NCBI RefSeq assembly: GCF_001591645.1 | Contig: NZ_BCVH01000011.1 | Span: forward strand, 62,001 to 126,000 | Origin: Robertmurraya korlensis NBRC 107688 | GTDB taxonomy: Bacteria; Bacillota; Bacilli; Bacillales; Cytobacillaceae | Direction: 5' to 3' | DNA length: 64,000 nucleotides | In this document: in pieces, positions 35,326 through 44,044 of the stretch | Numbering within the stretch: the first letter of the stretch is position 1 | How the letters are laid out: each line of letters opens with the position of its first letter | Notes under the pieces: model-generated | What the model saw: only the letters and a program-made list of their open reading frames with translations | The model's database searches: none | What the model was told of the DNA's origin: nothing | Made by a program: the position numbers and the translations under genes

Positions 35326-36003
35326 ATGACTACAAAAATTGCGATTATTGATGACCACCAACTGTTTAGAGAAGGTGTCAAAAGAATATTAGATTTTGAA
35401 AAAACGTTTGAGGTGGTTGCTGAAGGGGAAGACGGTAACCAAGCAGTTTCTATTGTCGAGGAGTTTCAGCCAGATGTAATCATTATGGATATTAATATGC
35501 CTGAAGTGAATGGTGTGGAAGCCACTCGTCAGCTGATTGAGAATTTTCCAGAATCAAAAGTCATCATTCTTTCGATTCATGATGATGAAAATTACGTAAC
35601 ACATGCGCTGCAAACAGGTGCAAGTGGGTATCTATTGAAGGAAATGGATGCTGATGCGCTAGTTGAAGCGGTTAAGGTAGTAGCTGATGGTGGTTCTTAT
35701 CTTCATCCGAAGGTAACTCATAATCTAGTAAGAGAATACCGTCGATTAGCAGGTGAAGGCGGTGGAGGTTATGTGGGAGCGACTGAAGTACGTCGTCCAC
35801 TTCATTTACTAACTCGTCGTGAATGTGAAGTTCTTCAGTTGTTAACTGACGGAAAGAGTAACCGCGGAATTGGTGAAGCTTTATTTATCAGTGAAAAAAC
35901 GGTTAAAAACCATGTAAGTAATATTCTTCAAAAAATGAACGTAAACGATCGTACTCAGGCGGTAGTAGAAGCCATTAAAAAGGGCTGGGTTGAGGTTCGA
36001 TAA
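35326..36003 (+). CDS. degU: Response regulator DegU
   Basis: 225 aa from ATG 35326 with AGGGAGG upstream. The receiver domain (1-120) has [12 protein letters not shown]55 in [10 protein letters not shown], and K in YLLKEMD. The NarL/LuxR-type helix-turn-helix (about 155-220) contains [39 protein letters not shown]. It regulates degradative enzymes and competence; comFA and flagellar genes downstream are known targets or neighbours in Bacillus. A strong terminator follows. Confidence 0.96.
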   Translation: MTTKIAIIDDHQLFREGVKRILDFEKTFEVVAEGEDGNQAVSIVEEFQPDVIIMDINMPEVNGVEATRQLIENFPESKVIILSIHDDENYVTHALQTGASGYLLKEMDADALVEAVKVVADGGSYLHPKVTHNLVREYRRLAGEGGGGYVGATEVRRPLHLLTRRECEVLQLLTDGKSNRGIGEALFISEKTVKNHVSNILQKMNVNDRTQAVVEAIKKGWVEVR

Positions 36004-36020
36004 AAATATAGTGGAAAGAG

Positions 36021-36066
36021 GCATCTGTCGAGGATTTTCGACAGGTGTCTTTTTTTTTTTTTTTTT
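36021..36066 (+). terminator. Terminator of degSU
   Basis: GCATCTGTCGA (from 36021) pairs with TCGACAGGTGT (to 36048), followed by about 18 T residues. Confidence 0.93.
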
Positions 36067-36151
36067 GTAAGCATTTCCAATTTTGACAAAGTGGTGAAAG
36101 CCATTTTCCTAGTAGGTGTTTTTGCTTATAATACTACTTAATCTAGTATAA

Positions 36152-36307
36152 ATGGAGGTGTTTTCCATTAATACATCTTTGGGTATATTATCAGATACGG
36201 AATTGGTTACAGTTTATAGTAAGGCATTAATTTACAAGCTAGATATAAGGTTTGTTGAGTTGATTTTGCAAGAGTTGAATCGCAGGGGCTTAAAGGAGGC
36301 TAGTTGA
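36152..36307 (+). CDS. Sda-like sporulation checkpoint protein
   Basis: A 51 aa ORF from ATG 36152, or 46 aa from an ATT at 36167 that has GGAGG exactly eight bases upstream; the ATG lies inside the ribosome site, so the start is unusual. The core ILSDTELVTVYSKAL...LDIRFVELILQELNRRGL matches the helical hairpin of Sda (pattern LSDELL...YFKA....L...FIELI..EI.RR.L). Sda inhibits KinA and so blocks Spo0A phosphorylation when DNA replication is disturbed. A TATAAT at 36127-36132 preceded by TGC is a likely -10. In B. subtilis sda lies elsewhere, so this may be a relocated or second copy. Confidence 0.7.
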   Translation: MEVFSINTSLGILSDTELVTVYSKALIYKLDIRFVELILQELNRRGLKEAS

Positions 36308-36406
36308 GATTCCCTTATGTACGTGTAGGTAATGCAATTTGAATCATTTTCATATAAAATAAGCTAGAGGCATATTGTAAAGAAAAACAAAGGTGGTTAC
36401 TTTTAT

Positions 36407-37243
36407 ATGAAAACGGCAGTTGTAACGGATAGTACCGCGTACATCCCGAAAGACCTGCGTGATAAGCTACATATTCATATGATTCCTTTAAGCGTAATCT
36501 TTGGTACAGAGACGTATCGAGAAGAAGTAGAGATTACAGCCTCTGAATTTTTTGAAGAGGTAAAGACTCGAGACCTTCCAACCACGTCACAGCCACCCGT
36601 TGGAGAGTTTGTCCAGCTATTCGAACAGCTCTCAAAAGACTATGATGCCGTTGTAAGCATCCATCTATCAAGCGGCATTAGTGGAACGTTTCAAGGGTCA
36701 GTATCGGCTGGAGAAATGGTAGAGAATATTGATGTGTATGCTTTTGACTCAGAGATTAGTTGTATGGTTCAAGGTTTCTATGTCCTTGAAGCAGCTGAAA
36801 TGGCTCAGGCAGGAAAAGGGCCAGAGGAAATTCTCGCAAGACTTGAAGAAATGAAGAAAACGTTGTACGCATACTTTATGGTGGATGATCTATCCCATTT
36901 GCAGCGTGGAGGAAGATTATCGAGTGCGCAGGCGTTAATAGGAAGCTTGTTGCAGGTAAAGCCACTTCTTCATTTTGAAGACAAGAAAATTGTTCCGTTT
37001 GAGAAAATTCGTACACGGAAAAAAGCGATGCGTCGTATGGTAGATTTGTTAGCTGAAGCTTCGGCTGGTGAGGAATGTCGTGCAGTTATTATTCATGCGA
37101 ATCGTGAGCAGGAAGCAATGCAATGGAAGGCGGAGCTTGAAGCTGAACTTCCGAATGTAGAATTTGTTATTAGTTACTTCGGACCGGTTATCGGTACACA
37201 TTTAGGTGAGGGCTCAATGGGCCTTGGCTGGGTAAAGAAATAA
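36407..37243 (+). CDS. degV: DegV family fatty-acid-binding protein
   Basis: 278 aa. VVTDSTAYIP, the TSQPPVGEF segment, SIHLSSGISGTFQ and DSEISCMVQGF are DegV signatures; the S/T-rich sites bind the fatty-acid carboxylate. DegV (YviA in B. subtilis) proteins bind fatty acids for FakA-type kinases. DHLSHLQRGGRLS-like DDLSHLQRGGRLSSAQALIGSLLQVKPLL is also family-typical. AAAGGTGG site. Conserved place between degU and comFA. Confidence 0.93.
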   Translation: MKTAVVTDSTAYIPKDLRDKLHIHMIPLSVIFGTETYREEVEITASEFFEEVKTRDLPTTSQPPVGEFVQLFEQLSKDYDAVVSIHLSSGISGTFQGSVSAGEMVENIDVYAFDSEISCMVQGFYVLEAAEMAQAGKGPEEILARLEEMKKTLYAYFMVDDLSHLQRGGRLSSAQALIGSLLQVKPLLHFEDKKIVPFEKIRTRKKAMRRMVDLLAEASAGEECRAVIIHANREQEAMQWKAELEAELPNVEFVISYFGPVIGTHLGEGSMGLGWVKK

Positions 37244-37280
37244 TTTTTGATTACTGAACTTATATCATTTTATTATTTGT

Positions 37281-37312
37281 CACCATTTCAGTGATTGCTG
37301 AAATGGTGTTTG
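37281..37312 (+). terminator. Hairpin between degV and comFA
   Basis: CACCATTTCAG (37281-37291) pairs with CTGAAATGGTG (37298-37308), followed by TTTGTC. Weak T tract, so possibly partial termination. Confidence 0.6.
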
Positions 37313-37356
37313 TCATTTCGGGATGTTTTCTGAAAATTTGATTATGAGGTGAAAAT

Positions 37357-38712
37357 TTGATTTTAGACTCTCTTCGTACTATCCTCGCTGGTAAGCAGCT
37401 TCTTCGTGAAGAAATCCCCTTTGAGTTGGTTGATTCTCCTTTTATTTCTAAAAGATCTGGAATAGAGTTTGATAAGAAAGGTCGGGCACATTGTAATCGA
37501 TGTGGGAATAGTGATCCTGAGTTGTTTGCCGTGTTTCCTTGTGCTCGTTGTGGTAAAAGAGACACCTATTGCCGTGCTTGCATTATGATGGGACGGGTTA
37601 GCGAGTGTACCCCGCAGTATGGATGGATTGGAGATATGCCGGAGATTGTGGCTGCTCCCCTTAAGTGGAGTGATTCATTGTCAGCTGGCCAGCAGGTTGC
37701 TTCAGACCGGGTGGTGGAAGCAATTGTCCGTGGTGAAGAGTTGCTCGTTTGGGCTGTGTGTGGTGCTGGTAAGACTGAGCTGCTTTTTAAAGGGATTGAA
37801 GTGGCTTTAGCTACTGGCAAGCGAGTGTGTATTGCTACCCCACGTACAGATGTTGTTTTAGAATTAACCCCACGATTAAAATCGGTGTTTCCCTCAATAA
37901 AAGTGTCCTCTTTGTACGGTGGTGCAGATGACCGCCATCAGTTTTCCCCTTTAACGATTACTACTATCCACCAGTTATTACGATTTTATCAAGCGTTTGA
38001 TGTCATGGTTGTTGATGAAGTGGATGCTTTTCCTTATTCTGTGGACCCTATGCTTCAGTTTGCTGTGAAGAATGCTCGAAAGGAATCTTCGAGTATGATT
38101 TATCTGACGGCAACTCCCAGTCTGAAATGGCAGAGGGAATGTCGGAAGGGGAAAAGGGAGTTTGTTACGATTCCTGCTCGATTTCATCGACGTGCATTAC
38201 CTGTTCCTGAATCTGTTTGGTGTGGGAATTGGGAGAAGGTAATCAATAAAGGAAGATTACCAGCGAAATTACTTAAGTGGATTGAACAACGGTTATTAGC
38301 AGGTACCCCAATGTTAGTGTTTGTTCCAAATGTTGCGTGGATAACTAAATTATTACCTTTGTTACAGACGTTTGATGGCAGGGTTGAATCAGTGCATGCG
38401 GAGGATCCAAACCGTAAGGAGAAGGTTCTGAAGATGAGACAAGGAGAAATTCTTTTGCTAGTAACAACTACTATTCTTGAGCGGGGAGTAACATTTCCTG
38501 GTTTGGAGGTAGCGGTACTCGGTGCTGAAAATCGCATATTTACCGAGTCGGCACTTGTGCAGATTGCTGGGAGGGTCGGACGGGATATTGATTCTCCTAC
38601 AGGTAATGTGACCTTTTTTCATAATGGGAAGACAGAGGCAATGTTGAAAGCACGAAAACAAATCGTTGCTATGAATATAGAAGCGAAAGAGAAGGGGCTG
38701 ATTGATGAGTGA
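37357..38712 (+). CDS. comFA: ComFA, DNA uptake helicase/translocase
   Basis: 451 aa from TTG 37357 after GAGGTG. An N-terminal zinc finger uses the cysteines of CNRCGN, CARCGKRDTYCRAC and SEC. The DEAD-like ATPase has Walker A CGAGKTE, Walker B VVDEVDAFP, YLTATPS, and helicase C motifs TTTILERGVTFPGLEV and QIAGRVGR. It powers the import of single-stranded DNA during natural transformation. It overlaps comFC by four bases, so the two are coupled. Confidence 0.95.
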   Translation: MILDSLRTILAGKQLLREEIPFELVDSPFISKRSGIEFDKKGRAHCNRCGNSDPELFAVFPCARCGKRDTYCRACIMMGRVSECTPQYGWIGDMPEIVAAPLKWSDSLSAGQQVASDRVVEAIVRGEELLVWAVCGAGKTELLFKGIEVALATGKRVCIATPRTDVVLELTPRLKSVFPSIKVSSLYGGADDRHQFSPLTITTIHQLLRFYQAFDVMVVDEVDAFPYSVDPMLQFAVKNARKESSSMIYLTATPSLKWQRECRKGKREFVTIPARFHRRALPVPESVWCGNWEKVINKGRLPAKLLKWIEQRLLAGTPMLVFVPNVAWITKLLPLLQTFDGRVESVHAEDPNRKEKVLKMRQGEILLLVTTTILERGVTFPGLEVAVLGAENRIFTESALVQIAGRVGRDIDSPTGNVTFFHNGKTEAMLKARKQIVAMNIEAKEKGLIDE

Positions 38713-39410
38713 GGTGTCTTTATTGTGGAGAAAAGATTATTCCAGTGGTGAGTTGGGGAAGTTTGTTTTCAAGAGAAGAAGAAATTTTGTTATGTGAGCA
38801 ATGCAAAGACCAACTTACCCTTATTGAAGGGGACTGCTGTGTTCGGTGCAGTAGACCTTTTGATGGCTTGGCAGTAGAGTATCGGAAAGGTGAGTACTGT
38901 TACGACTGTGTTCGCTGGGAGGGAGATATAGAGTGGAATGGAATCCTTGAACGAAACAGATCTCTTTATTTATATAATGACTTTCTAAAAGAGGTTATTA
39001 GTCGCTATAAGTTTCGTGGGGATTACGTTCTTGCGAGGTTTTTCTGCAAAACTCTAATTCAAGTACTTAAAGATTTTGATTACGATTTACTAGTACCAAT
39101 CCCATTAAGTCAGGAACGTTTGTATGAAAGAGGTTTTAATCAAGCAGAGGCATTAATTATTGAAGCAGGACTAACATTAACACCTGCATTAAAACGTATT
39201 CATACGGAGAAACAATCAAAAAAATCTAGAGAAGAAAGGATTCACCTCTCCAATATCTTTACAATTGTTAATGAGGAAGATATTGTCGGTAAGAAAGTGA
39301 TGCTAATTGACGATATATACACTACAGGCTCTACACTGATGCATGCAGGTAAACTCTTGAAACAACATGGAACTTTATCCGTGTCGTCTTTTACTATAGC
39401 AAGAGGTTAG
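38709..39410 (+). CDS. comFC: ComFC, phosphoribosyltransferase-like competence protein
   Basis: 233 aa from GTG 38709, overlapping the comFA stop. CLYCGEKI, CEQC, CCVRCSRPF and YCYDC form a double zinc ribbon; the C-terminal type I PRTase fold has LVPIPLSQERLYERGFNQAE and the PRPP loop VMLIDDIYTTGSTL. It works with ComFA in uptake of transforming DNA. comFB is absent between the two, as is common outside B. subtilis. Confidence 0.94.
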   Translation: MRCLYCGEKIIPVVSWGSLFSREEEILLCEQCKDQLTLIEGDCCVRCSRPFDGLAVEYRKGEYCYDCVRWEGDIEWNGILERNRSLYLYNDFLKEVISRYKFRGDYVLARFFCKTLIQVLKDFDYDLLVPIPLSQERLYERGFNQAEALIIEAGLTLTPALKRIHTEKQSKKSREERIHLSNIFTIVNEEDIVGKKVMLIDDIYTTGSTLMHAGKLLKQHGTLSVSSFTIARG

Positions 39411-39446
39411 TGACAAGATACAACAAAATGCAACAGACTCAAATTT

Positions 39447-39525
39447 TCAATCAAACGTTTGATTGAAATAACCCCACTCTTAGAGCCCCAAGACTTATCA
39501 TTGCTTCAATCAAACGACCGATTGA
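39447..39525. promoter_or_regulatory. Two 20-bp palindromic operator-like sites
   Basis: TCAATCAAACGTTTGATTGA (39447-39466) is a perfect palindrome, and a second copy at 39506-39525 keeps the arms TCAATC/GATTGA. The starts are 59 bp apart. Such 20-bp palindromes are typical of dimeric regulators, for example TetR type. Neither is followed by a T tract. They lie between comFC and the yvyF promoter; the regulator is not identifiable here. Confidence 0.55.
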
Positions 39526-39564
39526 ATACATTTACTTCCAAATAATTTTCATATCCTTACACAA

Positions 39565-39580
39565 TTCGACAAGCTATAAT
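39565..39580 (+). promoter_or_regulatory. yvyF promoter with embedded Spo0A-like box
   Basis: TATAAT at 39575-39580 is a clear -10, about 38 nt before the start of yvyF. TTCGACAA (39565-39572), the exact complement of a Spo0A box, fills the spacer. Binding there would block the promoter. Confidence 0.5.
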
Positions 39581-39617
39581 GAGTCTATCGACATATCTAA
39601 TAAAAGGAGACTTAGTA

Positions 39618-40037
39618 ATGGCTCAAATAGAAACTTGCCCAAGTTGTGGGGATATATATGTTAAGAATCAATTTCGTGACGTTTGTCAGAATTGCTGGAA
39701 GGAAGAAGAACAAGCATACGATCAAGTATCACAATACATGAGAAAACGTGAAAATAGAGCAGCAACTATGTTACAAGTTGTAGAAGCTGTAGGAATTGAG
39801 GAAGAACTTTTGTTAAAGTTTATCCGTACAGGTCGACTCAAAGTTACGCAATTTCCTAATCTAGGTTACCCATGTGACAAATGTGGGACTATTATCCGTG
39901 CAGGGAAACTATGCGAGCCTTGTGCACTAGAAATAAAAAAGGATTTAGTGAAACACGAACAAAGCGAGGCTTTTAAAGAGGAATTACGCAAAAGAGAAAA
40001 ACAAGCCACATACTTTACATCAAATAAGTCAAAATGA
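39618..40037 (+). CDS. yvyF: Flagellar operon protein YvyF
   Basis: 139 aa from ATG 39618 behind AAAAGGAGA; the in-frame upstream extension has no site. Zinc ribbon motifs CPSCGD and CQNCW open the protein, a second pair (CDKCG and CEPC) lies at about 92-112, and a MerR-like helix region with FIRTGRLKV sits between. This small family (TIGR03826) is found only in late flagellar operons of Bacillales; the role is not defined, but a regulatory DNA or RNA contact is possible. Confidence 0.88.
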   Translation: MAQIETCPSCGDIYVKNQFRDVCQNCWKEEEQAYDQVSQYMRKRENRAATMLQVVEAVGIEEELLLKFIRTGRLKVTQFPNLGYPCDKCGTIIRAGKLCEPCALEIKKDLVKHEQSEAFKEELRKREKQATYFTSNKSK

Positions 40038-40095
40038 TAATAGGAATAACTACCTATATATTTTAGTTATTTAGATACATTTTTGATAAAAATGT

Positions 40096-40122
40096 TAAAT
40101 AAACCTCCTTTCTATCCGATAA
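40096..40122 (+). promoter_or_regulatory. SigD promoter of flgM
   Basis: TAAA (40096-40099), a 15 nt spacer and TCCGATAA (40115-40122) match the SigD consensus closely, 44 nt before flgM. This allows the flgM-csrA genes to be read by SigD as well as from the yvyF promoter. Confidence 0.75.
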
Positions 40123-40165
40123 TACTAGTAGAAGTTGGAACGGACTTTGAAGGAGATGGATATAT

Positions 40166-40426
40166 ATGAAAATTAACAACCTTGGACCAACAGGAATTAA
40201 TCCATATAAAAAAGCAATTAACAAACTTGATAAAGTCAGCAACACAACTACTGCAAAAGCAGATAAGGTAGAGATTTCTTCAGTTGCAAAAGAAATGCAA
40301 ATGAACCAGATTGATGCTGCTCGTCAAAAGAAAGTGGAAGAATTAAAGCAAAGCGTCCAAAATGGAACATACAAGGCGGATGCAAAAGCAACTGCTTCAA
40401 GTATCATCAACTATTTTAAAATATAA
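40166..40426 (+). CDS. flgM: Anti-sigma-D factor FlgM
   Basis: 86 aa. MKINNLGPTGINPYKK is typical of the Gram-positive N terminus; the C-terminal half (VEISSVAKEMQ, ARQKKVEELKQSVQNGTYKADAKA.A..I) binds and holds SigD until the flagellar hook is complete. Strong AAGGAGATGG site. Driven by a SigD promoter, so it forms a feedback loop. Confidence 0.93.
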   Translation: MKINNLGPTGINPYKKAINKLDKVSNTTTAKADKVEISSVAKEMQMNQIDAARQKKVEELKQSVQNGTYKADAKATASSIINYFKI

Positions 40427-40442
40427 GAGAGGAGGGGCATAG

Positions 40443-40931
40443 ATGTCTGCTGAACAATTAGTTACAGTAATGGAAAGGCTACTCGATTTGCACAAAGAAT
40501 TGCTCGACAAAGCTTTCCAAAAAACAACCATTATTGAAAAAGGGGACATCGATGCCCTAAACACTCTCATTAAAGATGAACAGAAATTAGTAATAAATAT
40601 TAATAAATTCGAACAAGTAAGACAGCAGTTTGTGAGAAATTTTCTCACTCCTTTTCATGTGGAGGGAGAGAACTTTACAATTTCTACTTGTTTAACATAT
40701 ATAGATGATTTAAATAAGGACAAGCTTGCTGATTTACGCGACGAGCTACTAGAAGTGGCGCAAAAACTTCAAAAGCAAAACGAGTTAAACTCGGATCTCG
40801 TTAAACAGTCACTTCAATTCGTTCAAATGTCCTTAGACATGTTTTACCCAAAAACACCTGAATTCAATTATGGGCCACCAAAGCAGACCGGAACGTCCAC
40901 ATCGAATTCGCTATTTAACAGAAAAGCCTAA
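40443..40931 (+). CDS. flgN: Flagellar chaperone FlgN
   Basis: 162 aa, mostly long helices. The N-terminal LVTVMERLLDLHKELLDKAFQKTTIIEKGDI region is the FlgN coiled coil that binds the hook-associated proteins FlgK and FlgL before export; both are encoded directly downstream. C-terminal NYGP segment is common in Bacillus FlgN (YvyG). GAGGAGGGG site. Confidence 0.9.
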   Translation: MSAEQLVTVMERLLDLHKELLDKAFQKTTIIEKGDIDALNTLIKDEQKLVININKFEQVRQQFVRNFLTPFHVEGENFTISTCLTYIDDLNKDKLADLRDELLEVAQKLQKQNELNSDLVKQSLQFVQMSLDMFYPKTPEFNYGPPKQTGTSTSNSLFNRKA

Positions 40932-40948
40932 CAGTTGGAGGGACAAAG

Positions 40949-42499
40949 ATGCGATCAACATTTATGGGATTAGAAACAGCCCGAAGAGGGATGTTCACAC
41001 AACAAGGTGCCCTTCATACAACTGGGCATAATATTGCAAATGCTAGCACGCCAGGATATACAAGACAACGTGTGAATTTTACACAGACCGAACCTTATCC
41101 AGGTGCGGGTCTTAATATGCCGCAGCTACCAGGTCAAGTTGGGACCGGTGTGGCTGCAGGTTCTGTACAGCGTGTTCGAGAAAGTTTTCTGGATGTACAA
41201 TATCGAGGTGAAAATAATAAACTAGGATACTGGGAAACTCGTGCGGAGTCGTATACAAAGATGGAAGAAATCATGAATGAACCATCTGACAGTGGACTAT
41301 CAGCGACAATGGATCAATTCTGGCAATCTTTGCAGGACTTAGCGGTAAATCCGAATAACCCTGGTGCTCGGTCTGTTGTTCGACAACGTGCGGTAGCTGT
41401 AACAGAAACTTTTAACTACCTATCTAGTTCTCTAACTGGTATAAGAGCCGATTTAAAAAATGAGATTTCGATTACAGAAAAGGAGATCAATTCCTTAGCT
41501 GAACAAATTAATAATCTAAACAACCAAATAGCTGATGTAGAGCCACATGGTTTGTTACCTAATGATCTGTATGATGAGCGTGACCGATTAGTCGATCAAC
41601 TATCCTCTTTGGTGAATATCAAGGTAGATTACTCGATGAGTGGAGGGAAGCCATCTACCCTTGCAGAGGGGAAAGCGAACATTACTATTTTAGACGCTAA
41701 AGGGAGTTCTTTAGGTCAGTTAGTAAATGGAACAGGATTTAATAAGCTTACTGTGGCTTTTGATGGTAGTGATGAATCAGTTAAAACGGTTACCGTTGGT
41801 GCAACTCAAGTAGATTTTCAAAAGTTTACTTCAAGCGGAAAGTTAAAAGCTTTAGTGGAGTCGTATGGATATGAGAAAAGCCCGGGAGAAGTAGCGGGAG
41901 TATATCCGGAAATGTTGTCAGAGCTTGATAATATGGCATATATGTTTGCGTATCAATTTAATCTACAGCATCAGGCAGGGGCTACACCTAATCAAATGAA
42001 CGGAACATCAACAGCTCCTACACCTGAATTTTTCTCTGACGTAAAAAATGGATCAGTTGATATTGTTAATAAAAATGGGATTTCGGGACGTTTAACGATT
42101 TCAGCGGAAATTGGAGCTAGTTTGGATAACATTGCAACATCGAGTGGTGCAAACCCAACGATGGGAGATGCTTCAAATATTAAAGCACTTGCCGATTTAA
42201 TTAATAAACCGTTTAAATATGGAAACGATACAGATTCAAGCTTCCGTAACTACTATGAAGTTTTAGTGGGTGGGATGGCTGTTGAATCGCAGGAAGCAGA
42301 ACGTTTATCTTCTAATAGTGGAACACTACGTCAAGCAGTTGAAGAAAGACGAATGTCTGTAAGTGCAGTTTCAATTGACGAAGAAATGACAAACATGATT
42401 CAATTTCAACATGCATATAACGCATCAGCTCGAATGATATCATTACAGGATGAATTATTAGACAAAATTATTAACGGTATGGGAACCGGAGGAAGATAG
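40949..42499 (+). CDS. flgK: Flagellar hook-associated protein 1 FlgK
   Basis: 516 aa. The N-terminal rod/hook motif GLETARRGMFTQQGALHTTGHNIANASTPGYTRQ and the C-terminal SVSAVSIDEEMTNMIQFQHAYNASARMISLQDELLDKIING are the paired coiled-coil ends of FlgK. It joins hook and filament. The middle domain is shorter than in enterobacteria. Preceded by GGAGGGA. Confidence 0.95.
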   Translation: MRSTFMGLETARRGMFTQQGALHTTGHNIANASTPGYTRQRVNFTQTEPYPGAGLNMPQLPGQVGTGVAAGSVQRVRESFLDVQYRGENNKLGYWETRAESYTKMEEIMNEPSDSGLSATMDQFWQSLQDLAVNPNNPGARSVVRQRAVAVTETFNYLSSSLTGIRADLKNEISITEKEINSLAEQINNLNNQIADVEPHGLLPNDLYDERDRLVDQLSSLVNIKVDYSMSGGKPSTLAEGKANITILDAKGSSLGQLVNGTGFNKLTVAFDGSDESVKTVTVGATQVDFQKFTSSGKLKALVESYGYEKSPGEVAGVYPEMLSELDNMAYMFAYQFNLQHQAGATPNQMNGTSTAPTPEFFSDVKNGSVDIVNKNGISGRLTISAEIGASLDNIATSSGANPTMGDASNIKALADLINKPFKYGNDTDSSFRNYYEVLVGGMAVESQEAERLSSNSGTLRQAVEERRMSVSAVSIDEEMTNMIQFQHAYNASARMISLQDELLDKIINGMGTGGR

Positions 42500-42510
42500 G
42501 TGAATGAACA

Positions 42511-43392
42511 GTGCGTGTAACTCAAGGAATGTTAGCATCAAACTCTCTTAAAAACTTAAGTAATAGCTATAAACAGATGGGGAAATACCAGGATCAGCTT
42601 GCTACCGGAAAGAAAATCACTAAGCCTTCAGATGATCCAGTAGTTGCGATGAAAGGGATGTTCTATCGTTCGAACCTTACCGAAGTAGAACAGTATAAGA
42701 GGAATCTCTCTGAAGCTTATCTATGGATGGAGAATTCTGAAGCTGGGGTAGAGCAAGTGAATCAAGGGTTACAACGTGTACGTGAGCTTACGGTTCAGGG
42801 GTTAAACGGAACTCTTTCTGAATCTGATAAATCTGCTATATCACAAGAGATTGATCAAATTAAGAAAGATATTATGACGGTTGCCAATACTCAGGTTGCT
42901 GGGAGATATATTTTTAATGGTACTAATACCACTGTTGCTCCTGTTAGTGATGGAGGGAGTGGAGCACCCCAAGCAGCGTTTAACACTAATAACTATAATG
43001 TAGAAGTTTCCCGAGGTGTTTCATTAAAGTCAAATATTAATCCTGAGAATGTCTTTAGTCAGGACCTGTTTAACACATTACAGAGCATTCAGGAGTCATT
43101 AGGTGGTAATACAAATATAGATCTTAGTGGACTACTGGGGAAAATTGACAAACATACGGATACACTTTCTGCTGAACGTTCAGAGTTAGGAGCTCGGTAT
43201 AATCGGTTAGAGATGATAGAGTCTAGAATTGACCAACAAGAGGTAATTGCTACAAGAGTTCTATCTGATAATGAAGATGCGGATATAGAACGTGTTATTA
43301 CTGATTTGACAACACAGGAAAGTATTCACCGAGCCGCGCTGAGTGTAGGGGCGAGAATTATTCAACCAACCCTTATGGACTTCTTAAGATAA
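42511..43392 (+). CDS. flgL: Flagellar hook-associated protein 3 FlgL
   Basis: 293 aa from GTG 42511. RVTQGMLASNSLKNLSNSY and GKKITKPSDDPVVAMK are the flagellin-like N terminus; LSVGARIIQPTLMDFLR is the C terminus. It is the second hook-filament junction protein. Starts 11 nt after flgK. A hairpin terminator follows. Confidence 0.94.
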   Translation: MRVTQGMLASNSLKNLSNSYKQMGKYQDQLATGKKITKPSDDPVVAMKGMFYRSNLTEVEQYKRNLSEAYLWMENSEAGVEQVNQGLQRVRELTVQGLNGTLSESDKSAISQEIDQIKKDIMTVANTQVAGRYIFNGTNTTVAPVSDGGSGAPQAAFNTNNYNVEVSRGVSLKSNINPENVFSQDLFNTLQSIQESLGGNTNIDLSGLLGKIDKHTDTLSAERSELGARYNRLEMIESRIDQQEVIATRVLSDNEDADIERVITDLTTQESIHRAALSVGARIIQPTLMDFLR

Positions 43393-43410
43393 GATAAATA
43401 AAATATTATT

Positions 43411-43452
43411 AAAATAGGGGTGGCCTGCAAAATGTAGGTACCCTATTTTTAT
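43411..43452 (+). terminator. Internal terminator after flgL
   Basis: AAAATAGGG (43411-43419) pairs with CCCTATTTT (43441-43449), ending in T residues. Probably partial, since yviE, fliW and csrA follow in the same direction. Confidence 0.65.
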
Positions 43453-43467
43453 AGGAGGTAGAAATAT

Positions 43468-44019
43468 ATGAATGTCCCGCAAATACGATTGAGTTCATTG
43501 CCTGCTAAAATACAAATTGATACTCAACAAGGAGCAGTGTCCATTGAACAGCCGAAAGGTACTTTAGAAATAGAGCAACCGAAGGCAGATATGAATATTA
43601 CAAGAATTCCGGGGAAACTAACAATAGACCAAACGCAAGCTAGGGCAGATGTTGATATGAAATCTGTTAGAAAAAGAAATGAAGAAGCGGCACAGTTAGG
43701 GAAACAGGAACTGCTCTCGGGTATAGCTAAGAGAGTGCAAGATGGAGAAGAGTTAATGAGAATCGAAAATGGTTTTGGAGCAATAAGCTCCATTTCAAAG
43801 AGGGCTAGTGAGGGGCCAAGTAAAGAGTTTGGACTAGGATTCATTCCAAAGGCTGGGTCGGTAAAAGTTTCTTACGATCCTGGAAGAGTTGATGTTAAAT
43901 TTGATCCTAATAAACCTAAAATTAACTATCAAGCTAATAAGCCACTTATATCCATACAACCTACAAAAGTGAATGTTAGTATTGCTCAATATGCTTCTTT
44001 AGAGATTGATTTTGAATAA
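43468..44019 (+). CDS. yviE: YviE-like flagellar operon protein (DUF6470)
   Basis: 183 aa with repeated IEQPK-type beta segments at the N terminus (SIEQPKG, EIEQPKA, TIDQTQA) and similar ones at the C terminus (KINYQANKPLISIQPTKVNVSI), separated by a helical middle (about 70-120). Gene position between flgL and fliW is that of yviE in B. subtilis. Function is unknown; no signal peptide or membrane helix. Confidence 0.85.
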   Translation: MNVPQIRLSSLPAKIQIDTQQGAVSIEQPKGTLEIEQPKADMNITRIPGKLTIDQTQARADVDMKSVRKRNEEAAQLGKQELLSGIAKRVQDGEELMRIENGFGAISSISKRASEGPSKEFGLGFIPKAGSVKVSYDPGRVDVKFDPNKPKINYQANKPLISIQPTKVNVSIAQYASLEIDFE

Positions 44020-44044
44020 TAATTTGTGAAAAAGGATGAGTTTG

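Noticed and set aside
39447-39466. Palindrome as a terminator of comFC
   Set aside because: No T tract follows and a second copy lies downstream, which suits an operator better.
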